DNA of 64,000 bases from Microbacterium proteolyticum (GTDB lineage Bacteria > Actinomycetota > Actinomycetes > Actinomycetales > Microbacteriaceae). Below, one piece after another: positions 24,902 through 33,154 of the stretch (its first letter is position 1; every line of letters begins with the position of its first letter). A program made the position numbers and the translations under genes. Under the pieces are notes generated by a model. It was not told the DNA's origin and did not search any database. It saw only the letters and a list, made by a program, of their open reading frames with translations. Where the stretch lies: assembly GCF_030818075.1 (NCBI RefSeq), contig NZ_JAUSZZ010000001.1:2356001-2420000 (forward strand). The letters run 5' to 3'.

Positions 24902-25666
24902 TTGTCTCAGACCCTTCCGTCCGGCTCCCTGAGCGGCAAGACCGCGCTCGTCACCGGTTCGTCGCGCGGAATCGGCGCTGACACGGTGCGTTACTTCGCC
25001 GAAGCCGGCGCGAATGTCGTCATCAACTTCCGCAACAAGGCGCCCCGCGCCGAGAAGCTCGCGGCCCAGCTGCGCGGCCTCGGCGTCGAGGCCCTCGTCG
25101 TGGGCGCCGATCTCACCGATCCCGCGTCGGTGCAGGCGATGTTCGACGAGGTGGAGCGCACGTTCGGTGGGCTGGACATCCTCGTCTTGAACGCGTCGGG
25201 CGGTATGGAGTCGGGGATGGCCGAGGACTACGCCCTGCAGCTCAACCGTGACGCGCAGGTGAATGTGCTCGAGACCGCCCTGCCGCTGCTGAAGCCCGAC
25301 GCGCGCGTCGTCTTCGTGACGAGCCACCAGGCGCACTTCATCCGCACCACCCCGACGATGCCCGAGTACGAACCGGTCGCCCTCTCCAAGCGCGCGGGCG
25401 AGGACGCCCTCCGCGAGAAGATCCCCGCCCTCCAGGAGCGCGGCATCGGCTTCACCGTCGTCTCCGGCGACATGATCGAGGGCACGATCACTGCGACGCT
25501 GCTCCAGCGCGCGAACCCGGACGCGGTCGCGGCCCTTCGCGGCGAGGGCACGAAGCTCTACAACGTCGCCGAGTTCGCCGCCGAGGTGGCGCACGCGGCC
25601 GTCGACCCGGTTCCGGCCGACCACACCCGCCTCGTCGGGGACACCCAGGCGTTCGAAGGAGAGTGA
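24902..25666 (+). CDS. short-chain dehydrogenase/reductase family protein (atypical active site)
   Basis: A 254-residue Rossmann-fold oxidoreductase. The cofactor motif TGSSRGIG is near residue 18 and NASGG near 94, as in classical SDRs. However, the usual Tyr-x-x-x-Lys is replaced: the sequence reads YEPVALSKRAGE, with Val where the catalytic Tyr would stand, although a Tyr lies three residues earlier. The enzyme may use a shifted Tyr or act on an unusual substrate. A TTG start at 24902 is chosen because AGGAG precedes it by eight bases and homology begins there. It precedes an S9 peptidase gene with almost no gap. Confidence 0.85.
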   Translation: MSQTLPSGSLSGKTALVTGSSRGIGADTVRYFAEAGANVVINFRNKAPRAEKLAAQLRGLGVEALVVGADLTDPASVQAMFDEVERTFGGLDILVLNASGGMESGMAEDYALQLNRDAQVNVLETALPLLKPDARVVFVTSHQAHFIRTTPTMPEYEPVALSKRAGEDALREKIPALQERGIGFTVVSGDMIEGTITATLLQRANPDAVAALRGEGTKLYNVAEFAAEVAHAAVDPVPADHTRLVGDTQAFEGE

Positions 25667-25668
25667 GC

Positions 25669-27639
25669 GTGCGGACGGTCGACATCGAAGCGTTCGTCTC
25701 CGTCGGCCGTCCCGCCCTCTCGTCGGACGGTGGATTCGCCGTCTTCGCCACCTCTCGTCCCGATCTCGCCGCCGACCGGGCGGTGGGGCAGCTGTGGCGC
25801 GTCGACCTGCCCGATGGCGTCGCCCGTCGGCTGACGCGAGGCGTCGCCGACCGCTCGCCGCATCTCTCGCCCGACGACGCCACCGTGGCGTTCCTGCGCG
25901 CCGATGAGCGCGGGATCACCCAGGTGTTCGTGGCCGCCGCGCACGGTGGCGAGCCGGTGCAGGTGACGGATCAGCCCGGCGGTGTCACCGACGTCGCGTG
26001 GTCGCCCGACGGCGCCCGCCTCGCTTTCACGGCGCGCGTACCCGAGCCCGGCCGATACGGCACCGTCGAGGGACGGGATGCCGCCGCCGAGCCCCCGCGT
26101 CGCGTCACCGGCATCCGCTGGCACGCGAACGGCCTCGGCTACCTCGACCGGCCGGCCCACCTGTTCGTCGTCGACGCCCCCTCGACCCAGGCGGAGCCCT
26201 TCTACGCCCCCGCCCCGGCGCTCGATGCGCCCGAGAAACGGATCGTCGCCGCGGACGCGGTGCGGCTGACCGTGGGCGACACGGGGTGGAACGGCGTCGT
26301 GTGGACCCGCGACGGCGCGGAGCTTCTCAGCGTCCCCGACGTGATCGAGACCGACCGTCGCGACCTGCGCAGCCGCGTCGTGGCCGTTTCCGTCGACGGC
26401 GGCTCCGAGCGCGAGGTGCTCGGTACCGCCGCCGACCTCGCGATCTCGGAGGTCGCCACGGCGCCCGACGGAACGGTCTTCGTCCTCGCGTACGATGTCG
26501 GCGCCGACGGTGTCGACTTCATCGCTCCCGGCGTCGCGCTCCACGTGCTCGACCCCGACGGCCCGCGTCGCCTGACCGACCCCGAGACGATCGACCTCGG
26601 CGAGGTGGGCAGCCACCTCTCGTTCGACGGTGACGACGTGCTCGTCCAGGACCGCACCCGGGGGCGCGTGCGCCTGCTGCGCATCACCCGCGGGGGAGAG
26701 GCGACGGAGGTCCTCGGGGGCGATGTCGAAGTGAACGGTCACGCCGCGGCGCAGGGACGCGTCGTGGCATCCGCAGCCTCGCCCACCTCGTTCGGAGAGC
26801 TGTTCGTCGTCGATGACGGCGGGGCGCGCGCGATCACCGAGTTCGGCGCCGCAGCGCGCGAGCGCGGGATCGTCGTGCCCGAGGAGCGGCAGGTCGCGGG
26901 GCGTGACGGCTACCCGGTGCACGGCTGGGTCGCCGCGCCCGAGGGCGAGGGGCCGTTCCCGGTCATCCTGCAGATCCACGGCGGACCGTACGCCTCGTAC
27001 GGCTTTCACCTGTTCGACGAGACGCAGGTGCTCGTCGACGCCGGCTACGCCGTCGTCTACAGCAATCCGCGGGGCAGCGCCGGGTACGGTCGTGACCACG
27101 GACGATCGATCCGGCAGAAGATGGGCACGCTCGACTTCTTCGACGTGATCGATTTCTTCGACGCCGTTGTGACGGACGACCCGCGGCTCGACGGCGACCG
27201 GGTCGGGGTGATGGGCGGTTCGTACGGCGGCTACATGACGGCCTGGATCATCGCCCACGATCACCGATTCGCCGGTGCGATCGTGGAGCGCGGCTTTCTC
27301 GACCCGGCCGTGTTCCCGGGCTCCAGCGACATCGGATCGTTCTTCGGGCAGGAGTACGTCGGCACCGATCCTGCGGTCGTGGCGGCGCAGAGCCCGATGG
27401 CGGTGGTCGATCGGGTCACGACGCCGACGCTCGTCATCCACTCCGAGCTCGATCTGCGCTGTCCGATCGACCAGGCCACCCGGTACTACGCGGCGCTCAA
27501 AGCGCAGGGCACCGAGGCGGAGATGCTCATCTTCCCGGGGGAGGATCACGAGCTCACCCGCGCCGGGCGCCCTCAGCACCGGGTGCAGCGCTTCGACGCG
27601 GTGCTCGAGTGGTGGGAGCGGCACCTGCCGGTGGCGTAA
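25669..27639 (+). CDS. S9 family peptidase (prolyl oligopeptidase/acylaminoacyl-peptidase type)
   Basis: A 656-residue serine peptidase. The N-terminal ~400 residues form a beta-propeller of WD40/TolB-like repeats (SPDGARLAF, LSPDDATVAFL). The C-terminal alpha/beta-hydrolase domain carries the nucleophile in GGSYGGYM (Ser near 516), the Asp near 594 in HSELDLRCP and the His near 626 in EDHELT. It would cleave short peptides or acyl-amino acids in the cytoplasm. I prefer the GTG at 25669, seven bases after AAGGAG. A GTG at 25663 overlapping the SDR stop is too close to that site. Confidence 0.92.
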   Translation: MRTVDIEAFVSVGRPALSSDGGFAVFATSRPDLAADRAVGQLWRVDLPDGVARRLTRGVADRSPHLSPDDATVAFLRADERGITQVFVAAAHGGEPVQVTDQPGGVTDVAWSPDGARLAFTARVPEPGRYGTVEGRDAAAEPPRRVTGIRWHANGLGYLDRPAHLFVVDAPSTQAEPFYAPAPALDAPEKRIVAADAVRLTVGDTGWNGVVWTRDGAELLSVPDVIETDRRDLRSRVVAVSVDGGSEREVLGTAADLAISEVATAPDGTVFVLAYDVGADGVDFIAPGVALHVLDPDGPRRLTDPETIDLGEVGSHLSFDGDDVLVQDRTRGRVRLLRITRGGEATEVLGGDVEVNGHAAAQGRVVASAASPTSFGELFVVDDGGARAITEFGAAARERGIVVPEERQVAGRDGYPVHGWVAAPEGEGPFPVILQIHGGPYASYGFHLFDETQVLVDAGYAVVYSNPRGSAGYGRDHGRSIRQKMGTLDFFDVIDFFDAVVTDDPRLDGDRVGVMGGSYGGYMTAWIIAHDHRFAGAIVERGFLDPAVFPGSSDIGSFFGQEYVGTDPAVVAAQSPMAVVDRVTTPTLVIHSELDLRCPIDQATRYYAALKAQGTEAEMLIFPGEDHELTRAGRPQHRVQRFDAVLEWWERHLPVA

Positions 27640-27644
27640 GCAAC

Positions 27645-27676
27645 GAGGGTCCGGATGCCATGGCATCCGGACCCTC
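27645..27676 (+). terminator. perfect 32-bp palindrome after the S9 peptidase gene
   Basis: GAGGGTCCGGATGCCA is followed directly by its exact complement TGGCATCCGGACCCTC, six bases after the stop codon. It probably terminates transcription of the peptidase gene and, from the other side, of the convergent DUF308 gene. Both arms contain the over-represented GGATGCC/GGCATCC word. Confidence 0.8.
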
Positions 27677-27690
27677 GGCCGTTCCCGGTT

Positions 27691-28242
27691 CTATACCGGC
27701 TTGCCGAACTGGATCGCGCGGACGATCTGGAAGATGCCGAGGATCACGAGCGAGATGCCGATCAGCAGGAACAGCGTGACGGCGCCCAGCAGCGGCGAGA
27801 ACAGCAGCACCACTCCGGCGAGGATGCTGATGATGGCGAAGAAGATCGTCCAGCCGCGGGCCTTCGAGCCGTGCCCGGCGGTGGTCAGTGAGACGACGCC
27901 CTCGACGATCCACAGGATGCCGACGAGCGTGCCGATGAAGACGCCCAACCAGGCGGTCGTCTCCGAGAGGTTGGCGAACGAGAAGATGCCCGCGACGATG
28001 AACAGCACGCCGAGTGCGATGTAGCCCAGGCGCGCCCACCCCGAACGCCAGAACAGGCCGACGGCGATGTTGACCAGGCCCGCGATGATGACGTAGACGG
28101 AGAGGATGCCGACGGCCACCTCGGCCGTGCGGCCGGGCCAGATGAGGATCAGTGCGCCGATCACCAGCGACAGGACGCCGCTGACACCGAGCGCCGTGCG
28201 GACGGCTCCGATCGCGGGGTTGGACGTGGTCGAAGAAGCCAT
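27691..28242 (-). CDS. HdeD/DUF308 family membrane protein
   Basis: A 183-residue polytopic membrane protein with six predicted helices arranged as repeated pairs, including LSLVIGALILIWPGRTAEVAVGI, LGYIALGVLFIVAGIFSFAN and FFAIISILAGVVLLFSPLLGA. This is the HdeD-like (DUF308) fold. HdeD in E. coli is linked to acid resistance, but the biochemical role is unknown and may differ here. The ATG at 28242 follows AGAAAGG. An upstream TATTCT may be its -10 element. It is convergent with the S9 peptidase gene across the palindrome. Confidence 0.88.
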   Translation of the reverse strand: MASSTTSNPAIGAVRTALGVSGVLSLVIGALILIWPGRTAEVAVGILSVYVIIAGLVNIAVGLFWRSGWARLGYIALGVLFIVAGIFSFANLSETTAWLGVFIGTLVGILWIVEGVVSLTTAGHGSKARGWTIFFAIISILAGVVLLFSPLLGAVTLFLLIGISLVILGIFQIVRAIQFGKPV

Positions 28243-28312
28243 GGTGAGCCTTTCTGAACGAAAGCTGAGAATAGGTCTCACCATAGACCTGAGGGTACGG
28301 CCGCGCGAGCCG

Positions 28313-29242
28313 TCACGTGGGGGAGTGCTGCAGCAGCAGAGCCACCGCGAAGAGGACGGGGAGGCACCCCAGCGTCGAGATGAACACGACATCGCGCGAG
28401 AGGATCTCGCCCACTCCGTATCGCTGGGCGAAGTTGAACACGTTCTGCGCCGTCGGCAGCGCAGCGAGCACGACCACGATGAAGACCTGGTCGTCCGGCA
28501 GCCCGAACATGATCGCGACGAGGAACGCCAGCGCCGGCATGGCCACGAGTTTGAGCGCCGACGCGATGACGACGTCGACGCGCCGACCGGGCTCCGTCAG
28601 CACCCGCTGACCGTAGAGCGACATGCCGTACGACATCAGCAGCACCGGCACGCAGGCGCCGGCGATGAGGTGCAGCGGGTCGAAGACGATCGGCGGGAGG
28701 TCGACGCCGGTCAGCGCGACGACCACGCCGAGGGCGGAGCCGATGAGCATGGGGTTCTTCGCCGTCTGCAGCAGGATCCGTCCGACATTGCGGGAGCCCG
28801 AGGTCGCGGCATCCAGGATCGACAGGGCGATCGGCATGAGCACGAGCAGCTGGAACAGGATGACGGGGGCCGAGTACGCCGCGTTCCCCAGCATGTACAG
28901 CGAGATCGGGATGCCGATGTTGTTGCTGTTCACCTGCCCGGCGGACAGCGCGCTGATGACGGTCTCGCCCACGGGGCGGCGGAGGATCAGCGCCGAGATC
29001 AGCACGGAGACCGCGATGATGACCGCGGCCGTGATCATCGAGACCGGCAGCAGCGCCGAGAACAGCGTCGCGACGTCGGCCGTGGCGAGCACCGTGAAGA
29101 GCAGGAACGGCGAGAGCACGAAGAACGTCAGCCGGCTCAGCACGTGGCGCGCGTGCGGCCCGAGGAGGTCGATCCGCGCGATCACGTAGCCGACGACGAC
29201 GGCCAGGCCGACGACCGCGAAGCCGGTGAGGACGCCGGTCAC
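28313..29242 (-). CDS. AEC family (auxin efflux carrier-like) transporter
   Basis: A 309-residue membrane protein with about ten helices in two inverted halves, as in AEC/PIN-type carriers. Characteristic parts are the opening helix VVGLAVVVGYVIARIDLLG and the QVNSNNIGIPISLYMLGN crossover motif. The second half has KNPMLIGSALGVVVAL and LPTAQNVFNFAQRYG. Bacterial members export or import small organic acids such as malate; the substrate is not evident. The GTG at 29242 is the first start in frame with homology. No regulator is adjacent. Confidence 0.88.
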   Translation of the reverse strand: MTGVLTGFAVVGLAVVVGYVIARIDLLGPHARHVLSRLTFFVLSPFLLFTVLATADVATLFSALLPVSMITAAVIIAVSVLISALILRRPVGETVISALSAGQVNSNNIGIPISLYMLGNAAYSAPVILFQLLVLMPIALSILDAATSGSRNVGRILLQTAKNPMLIGSALGVVVALTGVDLPPIVFDPLHLIAGACVPVLLMSYGMSLYGQRVLTEPGRRVDVVIASALKLVAMPALAFLVAIMFGLPDDQVFIVVVLAALPTAQNVFNFAQRYGVGEILSRDVVFISTLGCLPVLFAVALLLQHSPT

Positions 29243-29391
29243 GGGCGGGTGCGGGGGTAGGCGATGCGGCGGATCATCGCTTCGAGCGTACCGGGCTCTG
29301 TCAGCCGCACCCGTCGACGTGGTCCGCGTCGGCAGGGTCAGGCGCCTCGGATCGCCGCTCGGGGCGAGCCGCGGCGGGCCTCGGGCTCACC

Positions 29392-29508
29392 ATGCCGACT
29401 CACACGTTCGCCATCGAGGCTGCGGCGGTGGATGCCGTGACGGTGGGCGAGATCGTCGACCCCGACGGCAACAGCCTGACGGTCGTGCAGCCGCATTCTC
29501 GCACGTGA
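29392..29508 (+). pseudogene. possible C-terminal remnant of a VOC/glyoxalase-family gene
   Basis: A 38-codon frame ends VGEIVDPDGNSLTVVQP, matching the typical C-terminus of vicinal-oxygen-chelate proteins, in which the Asp-Pro-Asp-Gly-Asn turn precedes the last strand and the metal-binding Glu lies just before it. The frame extends upstream without a stop to about 29340 (AAGLGLTMPTHTF) but has no N-terminal domain. The rest of the 463-bp gap 29243-29705 shows nothing recognisable. It could be a decayed gene or a chance frame. Confidence 0.4.
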
Positions 29509-29705
29509 CAGCCCTGTGCTCGGCGTCGGCTTCGAGGTGCGCTGAGCTGGACCCACTACGAGCCGATAATGCACATTATGTCAGCTTGACGTGAGAAACG
29601 ACCGTCGCCCCTCCCTCGTCCCGCCGCGAGGGTGCCGCACTGCGAACCGAACTCACAGCCGTCGGCTGACGGAATCCCCTCAGCCGATCCTGCCAGGCTG
29701 GGCCG

Positions 29706-30767
29706 GTGACCGACGTGTGGGAGATCTCGCTGTCCGATGCGCGGATGCGCCGCGTGCGCCGGTGGACGGCCGTCGCGGCGGCTGTGCTGTCCCTCGTCGC
29801 CGTGGCCGTCGGTGTCATCGTCCTGAGCGTGTCGGTGCGCAGCGATGGTCTGCAGCAGGTCATCGTCGGCTCGTGGAACGGTGACGGTCTCTTCACGGCG
29901 AGTATCGCGGCATCCGCCGTTCTTCTGGCAGTCACGGTCATCGCCGTTCCGGGTCGTCGCTGGTGGTTGCTGCTTCTCGTGCCGCTCCGTGTGACGGCTG
30001 TCGTCGCGGCGCTCCTCGGCGGTCTCGGTCTCGCGCTCACCGATGAGTCGGCGACACCGATCGTGGCGAACGGGTGCGAGACGGGGTACGTCGTGAGCGA
30101 GCGGGCGTTCCTCTTCGCGGCCTCGGGTGACGTGCTGCGCATGGACGGCATCATCGGCACGCGCGTCGATCGCACGACGGTGGACGACGGTCACAAACCG
30201 TTCCAGAACCGCTCCTACATCGCCGTCGCCGACGGTGATGTCGTGCGTGTCTGGCACACCGTCGAGAGCGTGTGGAACAACCTGGACACCCGGGACGAGC
30301 CCATGATGGTGCTCCCCCGCCTCACGAGCGCGACGGGATGCGGACTCGCCGGCGGCGCGCCGATGTCCCCCTCCCCCGCACCGGTGGCCGCGGGTCCCGA
30401 CGAAGGCCCCGAGGCGGTCTCCGCTCCGTCGGACACCCGCGAGCGGCTGGCGCGCATGGCGGCCCTGACCATCGACGCGTCGAACGGAACGGCAGTGGAT
30501 GCCGCGGGCGCGCCCGTCCGGGCGCCCGCGGCGGACGAGCTTCCCTGCGAGGGGGCGACCGGTGTGACTCTCGTCTTCTCGACGGACGACAACGATGCGT
30601 CGTACGAGGCGATTCTCGACGCCTGGACCGCTGCGGGGTTCGCATCGGATCGCGCCATGCAGGAGGACCTCCGCTCCGACGGTGTGGTGCGGTTGTCGGC
30701 GCGCGACCGCTCGACGATCGACGGGATGCTGCATTTCGATCTGAGCGCCGACTGCCGACGCCCGTGA
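29706..30767 (+). CDS. hypothetical membrane-anchored protein
   Basis: A 353-residue protein that I do not recognise. After a short cytoplasmic start it has three hydrophobic helices (about residues 20-45, 60-80 and 88-110). A large, probably extracytoplasmic region of ~240 residues follows. It contains three cysteines (in NGCETGY, TGCGLAGG and ELPCEGATG) and a Pro/Ala-rich linker near residue 220, then a small alpha/beta domain with VTLVFSTDDNDASYEAILDAW. CAGGCT six bases before the GTG at 29706 suggests a leaderless transcript. Neighbours give no functional hint. Confidence 0.75.
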   Translation: MTDVWEISLSDARMRRVRRWTAVAAAVLSLVAVAVGVIVLSVSVRSDGLQQVIVGSWNGDGLFTASIAASAVLLAVTVIAVPGRRWWLLLLVPLRVTAVVAALLGGLGLALTDESATPIVANGCETGYVVSERAFLFAASGDVLRMDGIIGTRVDRTTVDDGHKPFQNRSYIAVADGDVVRVWHTVESVWNNLDTRDEPMMVLPRLTSATGCGLAGGAPMSPSPAPVAAGPDEGPEAVSAPSDTRERLARMAALTIDASNGTAVDAAGAPVRAPAADELPCEGATGVTLVFSTDDNDASYEAILDAWTAAGFASDRAMQEDLRSDGVVRLSARDRSTIDGMLHFDLSADCRRP

Positions 30768-30883
30768 CGAGTCCGGACGGCCCCCGTTCTCGGCGCGCTC
30801 CTCCCCCGCGCGGGCGACCTGCACGAGGAACGCCCCGGGCTGCCGGTCGCTGTCCAGGCCGATGACCACCAGACGGCTGCGGG

Positions 30884-30910
30884 GTGCCCGCGGTTTCGCG
30901 TCGCGGGCAC
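30884..30910. terminator. bidirectional hairpin between convergent genes
   Basis: GTGCCCGCG and CGCGGGCAC pair perfectly around a nine-base loop in the 156-bp gap between the hypothetical membrane protein gene and the second SGNH hydrolase gene. It is 13 bases past the SGNH stop codon on the minus strand, so it most likely terminates that gene. Confidence 0.55.
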
Positions 30911-30923
30911 GCGGCTCCGCAGA

Positions 30924-31715
30924 TCAGGCGGCGGCACCGCCGGACGGCGTCTCCCCGCCCGGCGTCAGCTGCACCCACCGGCCGCCGAATTTCGCCGATC
31001 GGCCGTCTCCCGACGAGGTGCGGGTCAGACGGCGACGCACCCACGGCGCCACGTGCTCGCGGTAATACGTCGTTCCCCGAAGCCGCTCCACATCGGGCAT
31101 CTCGCGCAGGTGCCACCACTGCGGCGGCGGGACCAACCCGACCGACTCGATCACCCGTGCAGCCACCCGATGGTGCCCGCGGGTGTTCATGTGCAGGCGG
31201 TCGACCGACCAGAACTCCCCGCTCGCCAACTCGCGATCGAACCAGTTGTAGGCGGTGAGCACGTCGGGACGGGCCTCGAGGCGTTTCTCGACGGCGTGCG
31301 ACAGACGATCGCCGCGTGCCTCGATGAGCCTGCCGAGCGGGAGTCCCGCCGTGGGGTTCGCGCCGGAGAGCACGATGAGCTTCACGCCTTCCTCATCGCA
31401 GCGACGCACGACGTGGTCGAAGAGCTCGACGATGCGGTCGATCCCGGTGCGCGGTCGCAGCATGTCGTTGCCCCCGCCGTTGAACGACAGATGAGTCGGC
31501 TTCAAAGCGAGAGCGGGTTCGAGCTGCTCCGCGACGATCGGCTCGATGAGCTTGCCGCGGATCGCGAGGTTCGCGTAGGCGATCGGCTCGCCCGCGGCAT
31601 CCGCCCATCCCTGGGCTGCCAGGTCGGCCCACCCTCGCACGGTGCCGTCGGGCAGTTCGTCGCCGACTCCCTCGGTGAACGAGTCGCCGATCGCGACGTA
31701 GCGGACGGATGCCAT
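30924..31715 (-). CDS. SGNH/GDSL hydrolase family protein (second copy)
   Basis: A 263-residue paralogue of the protein at 3191-4051. It has YVAIGDSFTEG (nucleophile Ser near residue 11), AYANLAIRGKLIEPIV, the GGGND block and DRLHMNTRGHHRVA with the catalytic Asp and His. No signal peptide is evident. TAGGCT lies six bases before the ATG at 31715, implying leaderless expression, whereas the paralogue has a Shine-Dalgarno sequence, so the two copies are probably controlled differently. The substrate is unknown. Confidence 0.9.
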   Translation of the reverse strand: MASVRYVAIGDSFTEGVGDELPDGTVRGWADLAAQGWADAAGEPIAYANLAIRGKLIEPIVAEQLEPALALKPTHLSFNGGGNDMLRPRTGIDRIVELFDHVVRRCDEEGVKLIVLSGANPTAGLPLGRLIEARGDRLSHAVEKRLEARPDVLTAYNWFDRELASGEFWSVDRLHMNTRGHHRVAARVIESVGLVPPPQWWHLREMPDVERLRGTTYYREHVAPWVRRRLTRTSSGDGRSAKFGGRWVQLTPGGETPSGGAAA

Positions 31716-31817
31716 GCCTCGAGCCTACGCGCGGGCGATGCCACCGCCGGGGCAACCGGAGGGCGCGCCCGGCCGATTGCCGAGACGCCGGTGGATGCCG
31801 TCGGCCAGGCGTGGACG

Positions 31818-33154
31818 TTACGCGAGCGACCGCCCGCGCTGCTCGCGCAGCATCAGCGCCGCCACCACGGCGACGGCGAAGAACGCCGCGAACACGACGA
31901 AGAGCAACGGCGCGCCGCCCAGCCCCAGCAGCGGTGGCACGGCCAGGGGGGCGAGGATCGACGCGATGCGTCCCACCCCCGCAGCCCAGCCCGCGCCCGT
32001 CGCGCGCAGCGCCGTCGGATAGGTCTCGGGCGTCGCGGCGCGTACAACGCCCCCCAGGCGCCGAGGTTGAAGAACGACAGCATCATGCCCGTGGCGATCA
32101 CCGCGACCTCGCCCGAGGCCGTGCCGAAGAGCACTGCCGCGAGCGCAGAACCCGCGAGGAAGGTCGCCAGCGTCGCGCGCCTCCCCCAGGCCTCGATGAG
32201 CCACGCCGCCACGGCGTATCCGGGCAGTTGCGCGAGCGTGATGATGAGGGTGAAGCCGAACGAGCGCACGAGGTCGTATCCCTGGGCGACGAGGATCGTC
32301 GGAATCCAGATGAAGGCGCCGTAGTACGAGAAGTTCACGCAGAACCACAGCACCCACAGGCTCGCCGTTCGCGCGCGCAGGGCCGGAGCCCACAGCGCGC
32401 TCACCCGGGGACGGGCGGACGGGGCGGATGCCGCGACACCTTCCGTCGATGCTTCGAGGGCGACGCGGCCCGCCGCCGCCTCGAGGTCGCGCACGATCAC
32501 GACGGCTTCGGCGTTGCGGCCCCGGGAGGCCAGCCACCGTGGGGACTCGGGCAGACCCCACCGCACGACGAGGGCGTACAGTGCGGGGATCGCACCGAGC
32601 GCGAACGCCCACCGCCAGCCGTCGGCCGACGCGGGCACGACGAGGTAGCCGATGAGCGCCGCAGCGGTCCAGCCCACCGCCCAGAACGCCTCGAGGAAGA
32701 CGATGAGGCGACCCCGCATACGGGCCGGGGCGAACTCGCTCACGTAGGTCGAGGCCACGGGCAGCTCCGCGCCGAGTCCGAGACCCACCACGAACCGCAG
32801 GACGAGGAGCGCGGTGATTCCGCCGACCAGCGCACTGGCACCCGTGGCGAGGCCGTACACCAGCAGCGTCAGCGCGAAGACATGCCGACGGCCGAATCGG
32901 TCGGCGAGCAGCCCGCCTACGCTCGCGCCGATCGCCATGCCGGCGAAGCCGGCCGACGCGATCCACGACGCCTCTGTCGGGGCGAGCTGCCATTGCACGC
33001 TGAGCGCCGCGATGATGAACGAGACGAGGCCGACGTCCATGGCATCCAGCGCCCAACCCAGACCCGATCCGCCCAGGATCCGCGCGTGCCGCCGGGTGAA
33101 GGGCAGGGCGTCGAGGCGTTCGGACACGCGGATGGTGTCGGTGGTCGTGCTCAC
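31818..33154 (-). pseudogene. MFS transporter interrupted by a frameshift
   Basis: The gene reads as a 12-helix major facilitator of the sugar/aromatic-acid type: LGWALDAMDVGLVSF, LLADRFGRRHVF after helix 2, RMRGRLIVFLEAFWAVG, and LPESPRWLASRGR after helix 6. The frame is clean from the GTG at 33154 to the helix ~10/11 sequence FFNLGAWGALYA. There, at 32037-32041, the frame shifts, and the expected continuation ATPETYPTALRATGAGW runs in another frame to the stop at 31818. Two extra bases or one missing base would explain it. It is either a young pseudogene or a sequencing error. The start overlaps the stop of the upstream LLM oxidoreductase gene. Confidence 0.8.

Noticed and set aside
30770..30870. 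A minus-strand frame reading VIGLDSDRQPGAFLVQVARAGE that could be a gene fragment
   Set aside because: It has no start signal and no recognisable family, and it continues antisense into the hypothetical membrane protein gene; a chance frame in GC-rich DNA is as likely.
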